A stretch of 9,204 nt of DNA from Pseudomonadota bacterium. GTDB taxonomy: Bacteria > CALINM01. Location: positions 1-9,204 of the forward strand of contig JAOAGA010000067.1 in assembly GCA_026415985.1 (NCBI GenBank). The letters are read 5' to 3'. The translations under genes were made by a program, and so were the position numbers. This document shows positions 1-8,253 of the stretch, piece after piece (the stretch's first letter is position 1; every line of letters begins with the position of its first letter). The notes under the pieces are model-generated. The model was not told where the DNA came from. It saw nothing but the letters and a program-made list of their open reading frames with translations, and made no database searches.

Positions 1-63
1 GTTGTAAATTAATAGATTTGAATCTAAACTATGGAAAAAGGAAAAAAATTTTTAGGAGAATAT

Positions 64-225
64 GTGAAAGAAATATTGTTTGTAGTTTTTATACTTGTTG
101 TATGGTATTTAGTTACACAGGTTGTCTTTCCAAAACTTGGCATTCCTACCTGAGGTTATGATCCGGACGCTGGGTCTCAGTGTTCCACTGAAAAGACTAC
201 CAAAAAGAAAGATTTAAAGAACTAA
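64..225 (+). CDS. Small single-pass membrane selenoprotein, Sec encoded by in-frame TGA at 151-153
   Basis: I do not recognise the family. The frame begins with a short charged segment and one hydrophobic helix (roughly 20 residues, ending VVF). It then reads PKLGIPT, an in-frame TGA, GYDPDAGSQC, and a lysine-rich tail ending at TAA 223-225. A hairpin with the expected position and loop of a bacterial SECIS element follows the TGA, so I read the TGA as selenocysteine. With GTG 64 as start the protein has 53 residues, with Sec at 30 and Cys at 40, a possible selenenylsulfide pair. GTG 64 is preferred because AGGAG at 54-58 precedes it by 5 nt. The first in-frame ATG, at 31, would add 11 residues but has no visible Shine-Dalgarno. 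Both helix flanks are basic, so membrane topology is unclear. The gene converges on the methyltransferase and overlaps its end by 12 bp. The alternative is a 29-40 residue peptide that simply stops at 153. A redox role is inference only. Confidence 0.72.
165..186 (+). promoter_or_regulatory. Bacterial SECIS-like hairpin immediately downstream of the TGA
   Basis: The RNA can fold with G165-C186 and G166-C185, a bulged U184, then A167-U183, C168-G182, G169-U181 (wobble), C170-G180, U171-A179 and G172-C178. This leaves the five-base apical loop GGUCU at 173-177. The stem starts after 11 nt of spacer from the TGA and the loop begins at the 20th base after it. In E. coli fdhF the SelB-binding hairpin also starts 11 nt after UGA, and its GGUC loop carries the essential G and U. 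Here the bulged U is on the 3' side of the stem rather than the 5' side. A competing shorter stem (160-164 with 172-176) is possible. There is no U-tract, so this is not an intrinsic terminator. Confidence 0.7.
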
Positions 226-1002
226 CAAACCGTAATATACTTCAAGAGACTTTCTTTCTATCAGTGTAATCATATTTTTAAAGATTTCTGAGCCATCTCT
301 GTTTTTAAATATAGGGTTGGCAAATAGTTTGTTTTCATATATTTTCTTATAAAATATTAAAGCTTCTTCAGTATCATTAACGGAGAAATCTAACTTAAAC
401 CCTCTTTCCTCAGCAATATTAATAAAATTATCAAAGGTTACAAGAAAATTATATTTTTCATTGTCAGACCATGGCAGTGGGTATAAAAGGTCTGTTTCTG
501 ATTTATCGGAGAGAAACCATTCGTGAAATACCACTACTCCTTTAGGTTTTGTTACCCTTTTTATCTCTGTGAAAAATTTTTTTTTGTTATGAATGTTCAT
601 ATTTATATGTTGTAACCATACGACATGGAAACTGTAATTCAAAAAGGGTATATTATTTGCATCTCCATTTATGTAAAAGACATTCAAACGATCTTTTATT
701 AGTGAACCTAACTTGAATCCTGTTAAGGAATAAGAAAAGGAAAGGTCAAGATTATAAACGGATACATCATAATTTTTTGCTAAAAATCTCGCTACACCTC
801 CAATTCCACCGCCTAACTCCAAAACCTTTTGTCCTTTTTGAAATTTTATCAGATTAGCGATCTTTTTGGTCGATGTTATACCGCCTGCGTGAATCTGGTC
901 AAAACGGTTGAGAGTTTCTGCATCAAAACTCTTAATATTTAGTTTTTCAAACAGAGTCAGGTAATCCTGATATAATTTCTTGTTGTTATCCCATGTATGC
1001 AA
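214..1002 (-). CDS. Class I SAM-dependent methyltransferase (small-molecule type)
   Basis: A 262-residue protein with one Rossmann-fold methyltransferase domain. Motif I is KVLELGGGIGG at residues 59-69, the acidic SAM-ribose position is NLDLS at 84-88, and GDANNIPF at 113-120 is the adenine-binding region. VVWLQHINMN at 127-136 and KPKGVVVFHEW at 152-162 complete the core strands. The preceding DQIHAGG at 35-41 resembles the segment before motif I in the glycine/sarcosine/dimethylglycine and UbiE-like methyltransferases, so a small-molecule acceptor is likelier than protein or RNA. The substrate cannot be told. The start is TTG: it gives MHTWD and has AGAAGAG a few bases upstream. The gene lies 99 bp downstream of the GspE-like gene on the same strand, so co-transcription is possible. 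Its stop overlaps the end of the convergent selenoprotein gene. Confidence 0.85.
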   Translation of the reverse strand: MHTWDNNKKLYQDYLTLFEKLNIKSFDAETLNRFDQIHAGGITSTKKIANLIKFQKGQKVLELGGGIGGVARFLAKNYDVSVYNLDLSFSYSLTGFKLGSLIKDRLNVFYINGDANNIPFLNYSFHVVWLQHINMNIHNKKKFFTEIKRVTKPKGVVVFHEWFLSDKSETDLLYPLPWSDNEKYNFLVTFDNFINIAEERGFKLDFSVNDTEEALIFYKKIYENKLFANPIFKNRDGSEIFKNMITLIERKSLEVYYGLLVL

Positions 1003-1101
1003 TTTATCTCTTCTTTATCTGACTGCTGATACAGATTTTAATAATTTTTTTCTTTTACTCTTGAGAGGTTAAAGGCTTAAAATTAAAAATAAAAACTGAG
1101 A

Positions 1102-3402
1102 CTATTTAATACACACCCTTCTTACCTCTCTTAAATCGGTTAATCCCTGAAATACCTTTAAAATTCCATCTTGTTTAAGGGTCGTCATCCCGTCTTTTAT
1201 TGCCTGTTTTCTTATATCGTCTATGTCTGCCTTTCTTTTAATCAGGCTTTTTAATTCATCGGTGCATTCTAAAATTTCATGAATTCCTAATCTACCTTTA
1301 TAGCCTGAGTTATTGCATTTTACACATCCGACTGGTTTTGCCAGCTTGACCTCTGATAAATCTATATTTTCCATTGAGAAATATTCTCTGCCATATTCAT
1401 CTATAATCTCATCTAACTCTTTTTTATCCGGCCTGTATATCTCTTTGCATTCCGGGCATAATCTTCTTGCCAATCTCTGGGCAAGTATGCATAGTAAAGC
1501 ATCGGAGAAACTGAAGGGGTCCATCCCCATATCCAGTAGCCTTGTAACTGTTTCCGGCGCTGAGTTGGTATGTAGGGTTGAAAAGACAAGGTGTCCCGTT
1601 AGTGATGCCTCAATACCGATTTCTGCAGTCTCCTCATCTCTCATCTCACCTACCATTATTACATCCGGATCTGCTCTGAGAAAGGATCTCAGTGCGTTTG
1701 CAAAAGTAAAGCCTATCTTGGGATTTACCTGCACCTGCCTTAACCCTCTCTGAGTTATTTCAACAGGGTCTTCGGCAGTCCATATTTTAACATCTTCCGT
1801 ATTGATTTTTGCTATGGCAGAGTGAAGCGTTGTTGTCTTACCGGAACCTGTGGGACCGACAACCAAAATCAAGCCATAGGGTTTGCTTATTGCATTTTCG
1901 AATACCTTATAGTTTCTTTCTGTTAGTCCCAGTTTTTCAAAGGGCAGGGGCTCACCTGAAGCAAGTATTCTCATAACCACATCTTCCAGCTGGCCTGCAC
2001 TCGGAACTGTTGCAACTCTAAGTTCTACATCTATGGGCCCGTATTTTTTAAAGTCTATCTTACCATCCTGTGGTTTACGCCGTTCAGCAATATCAAGACC
2101 AGCCATTATCTTAATTCTCGAGACAATAGCATGTTTGTATTTATAGGGTATTCTCTGATAAACGGAACATCTTCCGTCTATCCTGATTCTTACTATGGTA
2201 TCATTTTTTCCCGGATATGGTTCTATATGGATATCAGAGGCCTTTTTGTGATAGGCGTCATAGATAATCTTATTTACAAGCTGAACAATTACGCTATCTT
2301 CCTCGGAAACCTTCTTTACCTCTTCTTCTACGTCTGGTTCTTCCGTTTTGTCTAATTTCTCTAATATCTCTGAAATTGAACCCTTTTCTTCGGCAAACTT
2401 GCCTAATTTATAGAAATAATCAATATAGGTTTCAATATCTTCTTTGAAAGATACCAAAAAATTAATGTTTTTGTATTCGGGATACAAAAATTTAATAAAA
2501 TCCTGTTTTTGCAAGTCAGAAGGGTCTTCCATAGCAATATTTAAAACCCCATTTTCTATTTTTACAGGAACCCATAGCTCTTTTTTTAGTTTGTCCGGTT
2601 TAATTCTGTTGTGTATGTCAGGTAACGGCGGGAGGGAAGGATCAAAAAGAATATAATCGGTTCCGTAAAAAAGACTTAATGACTTAGCCATATCATCTCT
2701 TAAAATGCCAAAGTCTCTAATAAGGACGCCTTCAACACCGATTTTCGAAGAATCGGGATGATCGGTTGCCTTTTCTATGGTTTTTTCATCTATTAAATTT
2801 TTTCCAATCAGGTAATGAAACTTCCCCTTTTGCCTTGCAATTTTTGATGCCATTGTTATTTTATGGAGATTGAAAATAGCAATTGAAAGTGATGTTGCCA
2901 GCTCCGTTGCAAAGGATATATCAAGTTCATTAAAATATTGGCCGATTTTTTTATTTATTATCTGAATTACTCCTATAAGGGTGTTCTGAAACTTCATTGG
3001 TACGCATAAGACCTGTTTTGTCCTGAAGCCACTTTTTTTATCCCAGCTTGAGTCAAATTTTAGTTTTGTGTTAATTAACATCAGCTCTTCTGTATTATAG
3101 GCATCTTTTATGTTTATCAACTGCCCCGTTAATGCGACATAACCAGCAATACTGTCAGGACCTATAGGAACGATAATTTCTTTTAATTCGTCACCTGATT
3201 TTACCCGGGAAAAAAGGACATTTTTTTTTGAATCAGCTAAATATATAGTAATTCTTTCAGCATCAAAAAGTTCTGCTATGCTATCTTTTAGCTGTAATAA
3301 TATGGCATTGAGACTGCTTGCGGAATGGATCTCATTTATTTTTTCCATTAACTTTTTTCGGTAGATTAACTGTTGTTTTATCTGTTCAGTTTCGTTTATC
3401 AT
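1102..3402 (-). CDS. GspE/PilB/MshE-type secretion or pilus assembly ATPase with N-terminal GAF domain
   Basis: This 766-residue cytoplasmic hexameric-type ATPase would power type IV pilus extension or type II secretion. Residues about 20-180 form a GAF domain, with VLCVPM (131-136) and GVIQIIN (144-150) as its core strands. Residues about 195-332 are a GspE N-terminal domain, including GVLNIAMEDPSDLQ at 285-298. An acidic linker (about 352-370) follows. The motor domain contains ASDIHIEP (388-395), Walker A GPTGSGKTT (516-524), Asp box EDPVE (544-548), Walker B VIMVGEMRD (581-589) and His box TGHLVFSTLHT (602-612). The zinc tetracysteine is C649, C652, C693 and C696. All catalytic motifs are intact. 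GspE and PilB are usually about 500-570 residues, and the GAF domain explains the extra length. No inner-membrane partner (GspF/PilC) or pilin is in the window, so the system it serves is undetermined. The ATG start has only a weak AAAAG upstream. The gene is divergent from the Mla-like operon across 45 bp. Confidence 0.93.
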   Translation of the reverse strand: MINETEQIKQQLIYRKKLMEKINEIHSASSLNAILLQLKDSIAELFDAERITIYLADSKKNVLFSRVKSGDELKEIIVPIGPDSIAGYVALTGQLINIKDAYNTEELMLINTKLKFDSSWDKKSGFRTKQVLCVPMKFQNTLIGVIQIINKKIGQYFNELDISFATELATSLSIAIFNLHKITMASKIARQKGKFHYLIGKNLIDEKTIEKATDHPDSSKIGVEGVLIRDFGILRDDMAKSLSLFYGTDYILFDPSLPPLPDIHNRIKPDKLKKELWVPVKIENGVLNIAMEDPSDLQKQDFIKFLYPEYKNINFLVSFKEDIETYIDYFYKLGKFAEEKGSISEILEKLDKTEEPDVEEEVKKVSEEDSVIVQLVNKIIYDAYHKKASDIHIEPYPGKNDTIVRIRIDGRCSVYQRIPYKYKHAIVSRIKIMAGLDIAERRKPQDGKIDFKKYGPIDVELRVATVPSAGQLEDVVMRILASGEPLPFEKLGLTERNYKVFENAISKPYGLILVVGPTGSGKTTTLHSAIAKINTEDVKIWTAEDPVEITQRGLRQVQVNPKIGFTFANALRSFLRADPDVIMVGEMRDEETAEIGIEASLTGHLVFSTLHTNSAPETVTRLLDMGMDPFSFSDALLCILAQRLARRLCPECKEIYRPDKKELDEIIDEYGREYFSMENIDLSEVKLAKPVGCVKCNNSGYKGRLGIHEILECTDELKSLIKRKADIDDIRKQAIKDGMTTLKQDGILKVFQGLTDLREVRRVCIK

Positions 3403-3447
3403 ATCTTTTAGAATAGCAAAAGTTTAAAATATGGCAAGTGTAATAAT

Positions 3448-4236
3448 ATGATAAAAGTTTTTTTTGAAAATCTGTTCAACAGGTATTTGGGAAAACCTTA
3501 TAATTACATATCTTTTCTTGTCGTCGTTATTGATAGTACGATAAATAATTTTCCAAAAGGTATTAAAGCAGTAGAAAGGGTCACATTAAAGCAGATTTAT
3601 TTTACAGGAATTGAAGCTGTAAAAATAACCCTTCAGATAGGTTTTTTTATGGGTATAGTAGTAATAACACAGATAACCTCTTTTATAAAAGGGCTTGGAG
3701 GTATAAATCTTGTTGGTAAGATTATTACTATTGCAATTGTCAGGGAAATTTTTCCACTCCTTATTGCGGTAATTATGATTGCCCGAAGTGGTACCGCAAT
3801 AACCTCTGAACTTGCCTTAATGAAAATAAATAATGAGATTAAGACCCTGAGAATACTAAATATTGATCCGCTTTACTATCTGATCTTTGCAAGGATTTTA
3901 GGTTTTGTCATTTCAATTACCGTTGTTACCGTTATAGGAACCGCTACCGCTATATTGTCGGGTTCTCTGACAATCTATCTTATCCAGAAAATATCTGTTT
4001 CTGATTTTTTTGAATATTTTTTTATAAACCTTAACATATTCGATGTAACATTGTTTTTATTAAAATGTTTCTTTTTCGGGATCGTAATATCTACTATTTG
4101 TTCTTTCTACGGTCTATCAGTCGGAAAAAGTCCTACTGAGATTCCACAGGTTTCCACGAAGGCGGTAATGAGTTCCTTTTTCTATGTTTTTTTAATTAAT
4201 GTTATTCTCGATTTCATGGTGTTAATATGGCAGTAA
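3448..4236 (+). CDS. mlaE: MlaE-family ABC transporter permease (MCE-type lipid transport)
   Basis: A 262-residue multi-pass inner-membrane protein matching the usual length of MlaE/TtgB permeases. The family's signature block covers residues 98-148: IVREIFPLLIAVIMIARSG, then TSELALMKINNEI, LRILNIDPLYYL and FAR. It corresponds to the REIGPVL, ARVGSAIAAELGTM and DALRVMGVDPI segments of typical members. The C-terminal stretch with GLSVGKSPTEIPQVSTKAV (222-240) is the conserved final loop before the last helix. In the E. coli Mla system MlaE dimerises, binds MlaF on the inside and the MlaD hexamer on the periplasmic face, and moves phospholipid between the two membranes. It is the first gene of a four-gene operon, and the next start lies inside its last codons. 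No strong Shine-Dalgarno is visible before the ATG. Direction of transport is not decidable. Confidence 0.92.
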   Translation: MIKVFFENLFNRYLGKPYNYISFLVVVIDSTINNFPKGIKAVERVTLKQIYFTGIEAVKITLQIGFFMGIVVITQITSFIKGLGGINLVGKIITIAIVREIFPLLIAVIMIARSGTAITSELALMKINNEIKTLRILNIDPLYYLIFARILGFVISITVVTVIGTATAILSGSLTIYLIQKISVSDFFEYFFINLNIFDVTLFLLKCFFFGIVISTICSFYGLSVGKSPTEIPQVSTKAVMSSFFYVFLINVILDFMVLIWQ

Positions 4237-4874
4237 TAATTGAGTTGGAGGATGTTAAGATAAATTACGAAGGTGAGACCCTTCCTTCTATAAATTTAAG
4301 GGTTGAAGAAGGAGAGATTGTTGCTATTGAGACAGAAAGAGATTTGTATGACAGGGCTTTAAACGACTTTTTTGTCTGTGAAAATCTCGATTTTTCAGGT
4401 AATGCAAATATTTTTGGTATTAACTTATCTAAAACAGATAATCTATCTATACAGGAAATAAGAAAAAATTTATCTTTGATTTCCTTAGCCTATCCTTTAG
4501 TTTCAAACTTGAAATTAATAGAGAACGTTTACCTCACCTATCTTTTTCATTCAGATGAACCAGAAAAAAAGATATTTGAAAAGGCTTACAGAATTATTGA
4601 TTCATTGGGAATAGCCAATAAATTTAATCTTAATCCTGCTTTTTTAACCAATTTTGAGAAAAAACTTGCCCTACTGGCAAGAACATTTATGGTAAACTAC
4701 AAGGTATTAATTTTGTCCCGGTTTTTTAGCGATTTGGATGATTCTAAAAAGCAGTTTTTAGTTGATAAAATACTTGAGCAAAAAAAATTAAATGATAAAA
4801 TTGCTGTTATAATAATAGAGAGAAATATTAAATTACTCCCGATGATAGATTTTGATAAAATTATAAAGGTTTAG
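4227..4874 (+). CDS. Degenerate ABC ATPase-like protein (MlaF position, catalytic motifs lost)
   Basis: This 215-residue protein occupies the MlaF place in the operon and aligns by eye with ABC nucleotide-binding domains, but lacks every catalytic motif. The strand GEIVAI (29-34) normally leads into Walker A; here ETERDLYD follows, without glycines or the lysine. A Q-loop-like stretch, PLVSNLKLIENVYL (90-103), remains. The LSGGQ region reads FLTNFEKKLALLARTF (139-154). Walker B VLILSRFF (160-167) has Ser and Arg where Asp and Glu belong. The D-loop SDLD (168-171) survives, and the H-loop position reads IIIERN with no His. The gene is intact, overlaps the MlaE-like gene by 10 bp and ends one base before the MCE gene, so it appears maintained rather than decayed. 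It is somewhat shorter than typical MlaF. It may be a structural adaptor or the inactive half of a heterodimer. The fold call is inference from residual motifs and context. Confidence 0.8.
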   Translation: MAVIIELEDVKINYEGETLPSINLRVEEGEIVAIETERDLYDRALNDFFVCENLDFSGNANIFGINLSKTDNLSIQEIRKNLSLISLAYPLVSNLKLIENVYLTYLFHSDEPEKKIFEKAYRIIDSLGIANKFNLNPAFLTNFEKKLALLARTFMVNYKVLILSRFFSDLDDSKKQFLVDKILEQKKLNDKIAVIIIERNIKLLPMIDFDKIIKV

Positions 4875-4875
4875 T

Positions 4876-5868
4876 ATGGCGACATTACAGGACATAGATC
4901 CCCGTTTTAAAAATTTAGGGAAGAAGGTCTTCTTATTTACTCTTTTAGGCCTACTAATAATCATTATCTCGGTCTATTTTTTGGGAAAAGAGAAAGATTT
5001 ATTCTCCAAGAAGATAAGACTATATTTTATTACCAATTCAGCCTTTGGTTATTCTGAAGGTATGGCAGTTAAACTGGCAGGTTTCAGGATAGGGAAGGTC
5101 TCTAAAATAACCTTAGATGAGCAGGCAAGGGTAATAATAGACCTTAGCATACAAAAAAAATATCTTAAATGGATCAGGGAGGATTCCACCGCTTCCTTAA
5201 AGAAAGAAGGATACATTGGAGAAGATTTTATAGAAATAAGTTTTGGTTCTCTTGATAAACCGGAACTTAAAGATGATATGGAAATAAAATTTCAGAAGGC
5301 AAAAGGCATAGAGGATATTGCGAAGGAAATTGTAGAGGAGTTGAAGCCTGTAGCCTTAGATGTTAAAAACTTTGTCATGTATATTACAGATCCGAAAGGA
5401 GATGTAACAAGAATATTGAAAAACACTACAAACCTCACTTCCGAGCTTACCAACACCGCTCTTCTGGTTCAGGACCTGTTAAAAGAAACCAAGCCGGTTG
5501 TTAAAAACATAGAAGAGATCACAAAAAACATCAAAAAGGAGACGGAGGAAATACCCAAACTTAGGGCTGAAGTTAACAAATCTCTGACAAATATAGAAAA
5601 CTTATCGGAAATCCTAAAGAAAGATATACCCAACATGTTAGAAAACGCCAATATAACAATAAACAATCTTAATAAAATTACCGGAGATATTGCTAAAGAG
5701 GTTCCCAAAACCGGTTCAATTATAGATAACGTCGAGGGGATAACCGACAATACCAAAGATATTACAGAATCAATAAAAAGAAGCTGGTTTATAAGACGCA
5801 ACCTCCCTAAATCTCCTTTACCTTCGCTGTTACTTCCGGAGATAAAAAGAGAGAGTGAAAAGAGATGA
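4876..5868 (+). CDS. mlaD: MlaD-like MCE-domain lipid-binding protein
   Basis: A 330-residue periplasmic protein anchored by one N-terminal helix (about 17-36). The MCE domain covers about 46-126, with the conserved GMAVKLAGFRIGKVSKI (62-78) and a GYIGEDFIEISFGS end (112-125). MCE domains form hexameric rings with a central hydrophobic pore for lipids. Residues about 143-300 are predicted to be long amphipathic helices rich in repeated Asn, Ile, Leu and Lys, as in the MCE proteins whose helices extend a tunnel across the periplasm. The tail SWFIRRNLP (303-311) resembles the SW(L/F)(F/I)R motif common near the end of such proteins. E. coli MlaD is only about 183 residues, so this is the longer type. 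The start lies one base after the upstream stop, and the stop overlaps the next start as ATGA. Translational coupling is likely. Confidence 0.93.
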   Translation: MATLQDIDPRFKNLGKKVFLFTLLGLLIIIISVYFLGKEKDLFSKKIRLYFITNSAFGYSEGMAVKLAGFRIGKVSKITLDEQARVIIDLSIQKKYLKWIREDSTASLKKEGYIGEDFIEISFGSLDKPELKDDMEIKFQKAKGIEDIAKEIVEELKPVALDVKNFVMYITDPKGDVTRILKNTTNLTSELTNTALLVQDLLKETKPVVKNIEEITKNIKKETEEIPKLRAEVNKSLTNIENLSEILKKDIPNMLENANITINNLNKITGDIAKEVPKTGSIIDNVEGITDNTKDITESIKRSWFIRRNLPKSPLPSLLLPEIKRESEKR

Positions 5869-6689
5869 GAGTTATTTTTTTCATTAGTCTTTTACTGATC
5901 ATTTCCTGTTCATCAAACACCGAGAGGGTTATGTCACCTGCTGAAATAACAGGTTATAAATATTTAGAAAAGGCAAGAAGGGATTTAAAAAGGGCAGATA
6001 TTGATAGTTCCCTGAAGAATTTACAGTTTGCTTTAGATATGGCAAATAAGAACAATCTTCCTTATCTAAAGGCTCAGGTTTATTTAGATAAATTTGTTAT
6101 ATCAAATGCTTATAATCCAGAAATGTCTGAGAAAGATATTGAGATGGCAGAAGAGATAATCAATAAAGAAGCTAAAGAACTAATGCCCTATCTAAATATG
6201 AATAAAGCTATGTTGTTATATCAGAAAGGAAAGAGGCAAGAAGGAAAAAATCTTATAGAGAGCATGGATAAGCTTCCTTCAGAGCTTGAAAATTATCAAC
6301 TTTTATTTAAGGCAGTTTTTGCAAGGGATGAGAACAGAGACGATGATTTTAAAAAATTTTCTGATAAAGCATTGCAAAAATCTCTCAAGGAGGAAGACTA
6401 TTACTTAGCCTCTTACATATATAAGTTAACCGCATCCTACAAAGAAAACAGGGGTGACTTGGTTAATGCCATAGACGATTTTAAAAAGGCCTTAGATATT
6501 GACAGAATTACCGGCAACAGAAAGGAAATAATCAATACCTTAGAAATCTTGGGCGATCTTTATACAAAAATTAATGACAAAAATAACGCATTTTATTACT
6601 ATTATCAGGGATGGGAACTCTTATCAAGTTACGGTGATTATAAGGGCAGTCAGATTTTTTTGAATAAGGCATTATCTACAATTAATTGA
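5865..6689 (+). CDS. TPR-repeat lipoprotein of the Mla-like operon
   Basis: A 274-residue protein with a short signal peptide and lipobox IISC, the lipidated Cys being residue 15; Ser residues follow, compatible with outer-membrane sorting. The mature part is all-helical. TPR-like units are visible around 24-64 and most clearly at about 180-213 (YLASYIYKLTASYKE, then GDLVNAIDDFKKAL) and 221-255 (INTLEILGDLYTKI). It is coupled to the MCE gene by an ATGA overlap. Many MCE operons encode a lipoprotein here (PqiC or MlaA-like) or the soluble carrier MlaC, but this protein resembles neither. I infer it is an envelope adaptor or receptor for the MCE tunnel; its exact role is unknown. The stop codon directly abuts tRNA-Ala. 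Confidence 0.85.
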   Translation: MRVIFFISLLLIISCSSNTERVMSPAEITGYKYLEKARRDLKRADIDSSLKNLQFALDMANKNNLPYLKAQVYLDKFVISNAYNPEMSEKDIEMAEEIINKEAKELMPYLNMNKAMLLYQKGKRQEGKNLIESMDKLPSELENYQLLFKAVFARDENRDDDFKKFSDKALQKSLKEEDYYLASYIYKLTASYKENRGDLVNAIDDFKKALDIDRITGNRKEIINTLEILGDLYTKINDKNNAFYYYYQGWELLSSYGDYKGSQIFLNKALSTIN

Positions 6690-6762
6690 GGGGATGTAGC
6701 TCAGATGGGAGAGCACCGCGTTCGCAATGCGGGGGTCGGGGGTTCGACTCCCCTCATCTCCA
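6690..6762 (+). tRNA. tRNA-Ala(CGC)
   Basis: The 73-nt cloverleaf has acceptor GGGGATG (6690-6696) paired with CATCTCC (6755-6761), including the G3-U70 wobble that is the alanine identity element. The D-arm contains GTAGCTCAG. The anticodon stem CCGCG/TGCGG encloses loop TTCGCAA, giving anticodon CGC at 6723-6725, which reads GCG. The T-arm GGGGG-TTCGACT-CCCCT is intact and the discriminator is A6762. CCA is not encoded. The gene begins on the base after the lipoprotein TGA, so its 5' end is probably released from the Mla operon transcript by RNase P. Confidence 0.97.
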
Positions 6763-6770
6763 CTTATTAA

Positions 6771-6868
6771 ATCAGGCCTTTACTTTCATTATTTAAAAAA
6801 ATTTTTTGCAATTAGTCTTTCATATAATTCCTTTGACACATTTGTTTATGATTACTTTATGGCCTGAT
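6771..6868. repeat. Perfect 8-bp inverted repeat, arms 82 bp apart
   Basis: ATCAGGCC (6771-6778) and GGCCTGAT (6861-6868) are exact reverse complements, and no further pairs extend them directly. The arms are GC-rich in an otherwise AT-rich region. They could close a long stem in the serS leader or be coincidental; there is no independent support. Confidence 0.3.
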
Positions 6869-6942
6869 ATTAAAACTGGTCAGTATGTCTATGCCTATTT
6901 GTAGCAGATCGTAAAAAATCTTTGCTTTATTTGGCTCTTTTT

Positions 6943-6948
6943 GATAAT
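6943..6948 (+). promoter_or_regulatory. Candidate -10 box GATAAT close to the serS start
   Basis: GATAAT matches five of six bases of TATAAT and lies 11 bases before the serS ATG. A TTGCTT hexamer at 6922-6927 is a weak -35 at 15 nt spacing. A transcript from here would start within a few bases of the ATG, which would fit the missing Shine-Dalgarno of serS. Confidence 0.28.
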
Positions 6949-6956
6949 ATCTATAA

Positions 6957-8252
<1,296 letters not shown>

Positions 8253-8253
8253 T

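Noticed and set aside
160-176. Alternative hairpin GATCC/GGGTC with a GGACGCT loop after the TGA
   Set aside because: Only five pairs with one wobble, and its loop begins 11 nt from the TGA, too close for a typical bacterial SECIS. The 165-186 hairpin is longer and correctly spaced.
1313-1753. 146-codon plus-strand frame
   Set aside because: It lies fully inside the GspE-like gene on the opposite strand and is low-complexity Ser/Leu-rich, a shadow of the real gene.
2131-2656. Two plus-strand frames at 2131-2355 and 2444-2656
   Set aside because: Both are antisense to the GspE-like coding region, and neither has a recognisable domain.
3403-3447. Divergent promoter pair between the GspE-like gene and the Mla-like operon
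   Set aside because: Promoters must serve both genes, but within 45 bp I found no paired -35/-10 hexamers at proper spacing on either strand, so none is annotated.
5469-5801. 110-codon minus-strand frame
   Set aside because: It is antisense to the helical region of the MCE gene. Its hydrophobic composition follows from complementing Asn/Lys/Ile-rich codons.
6849-6905. 18-codon peptide upstream of serS as a possible leader peptide
   Set aside because: It has no Shine-Dalgarno and no Ser codon run, and it is not followed by an attenuator hairpin with a T-tract.
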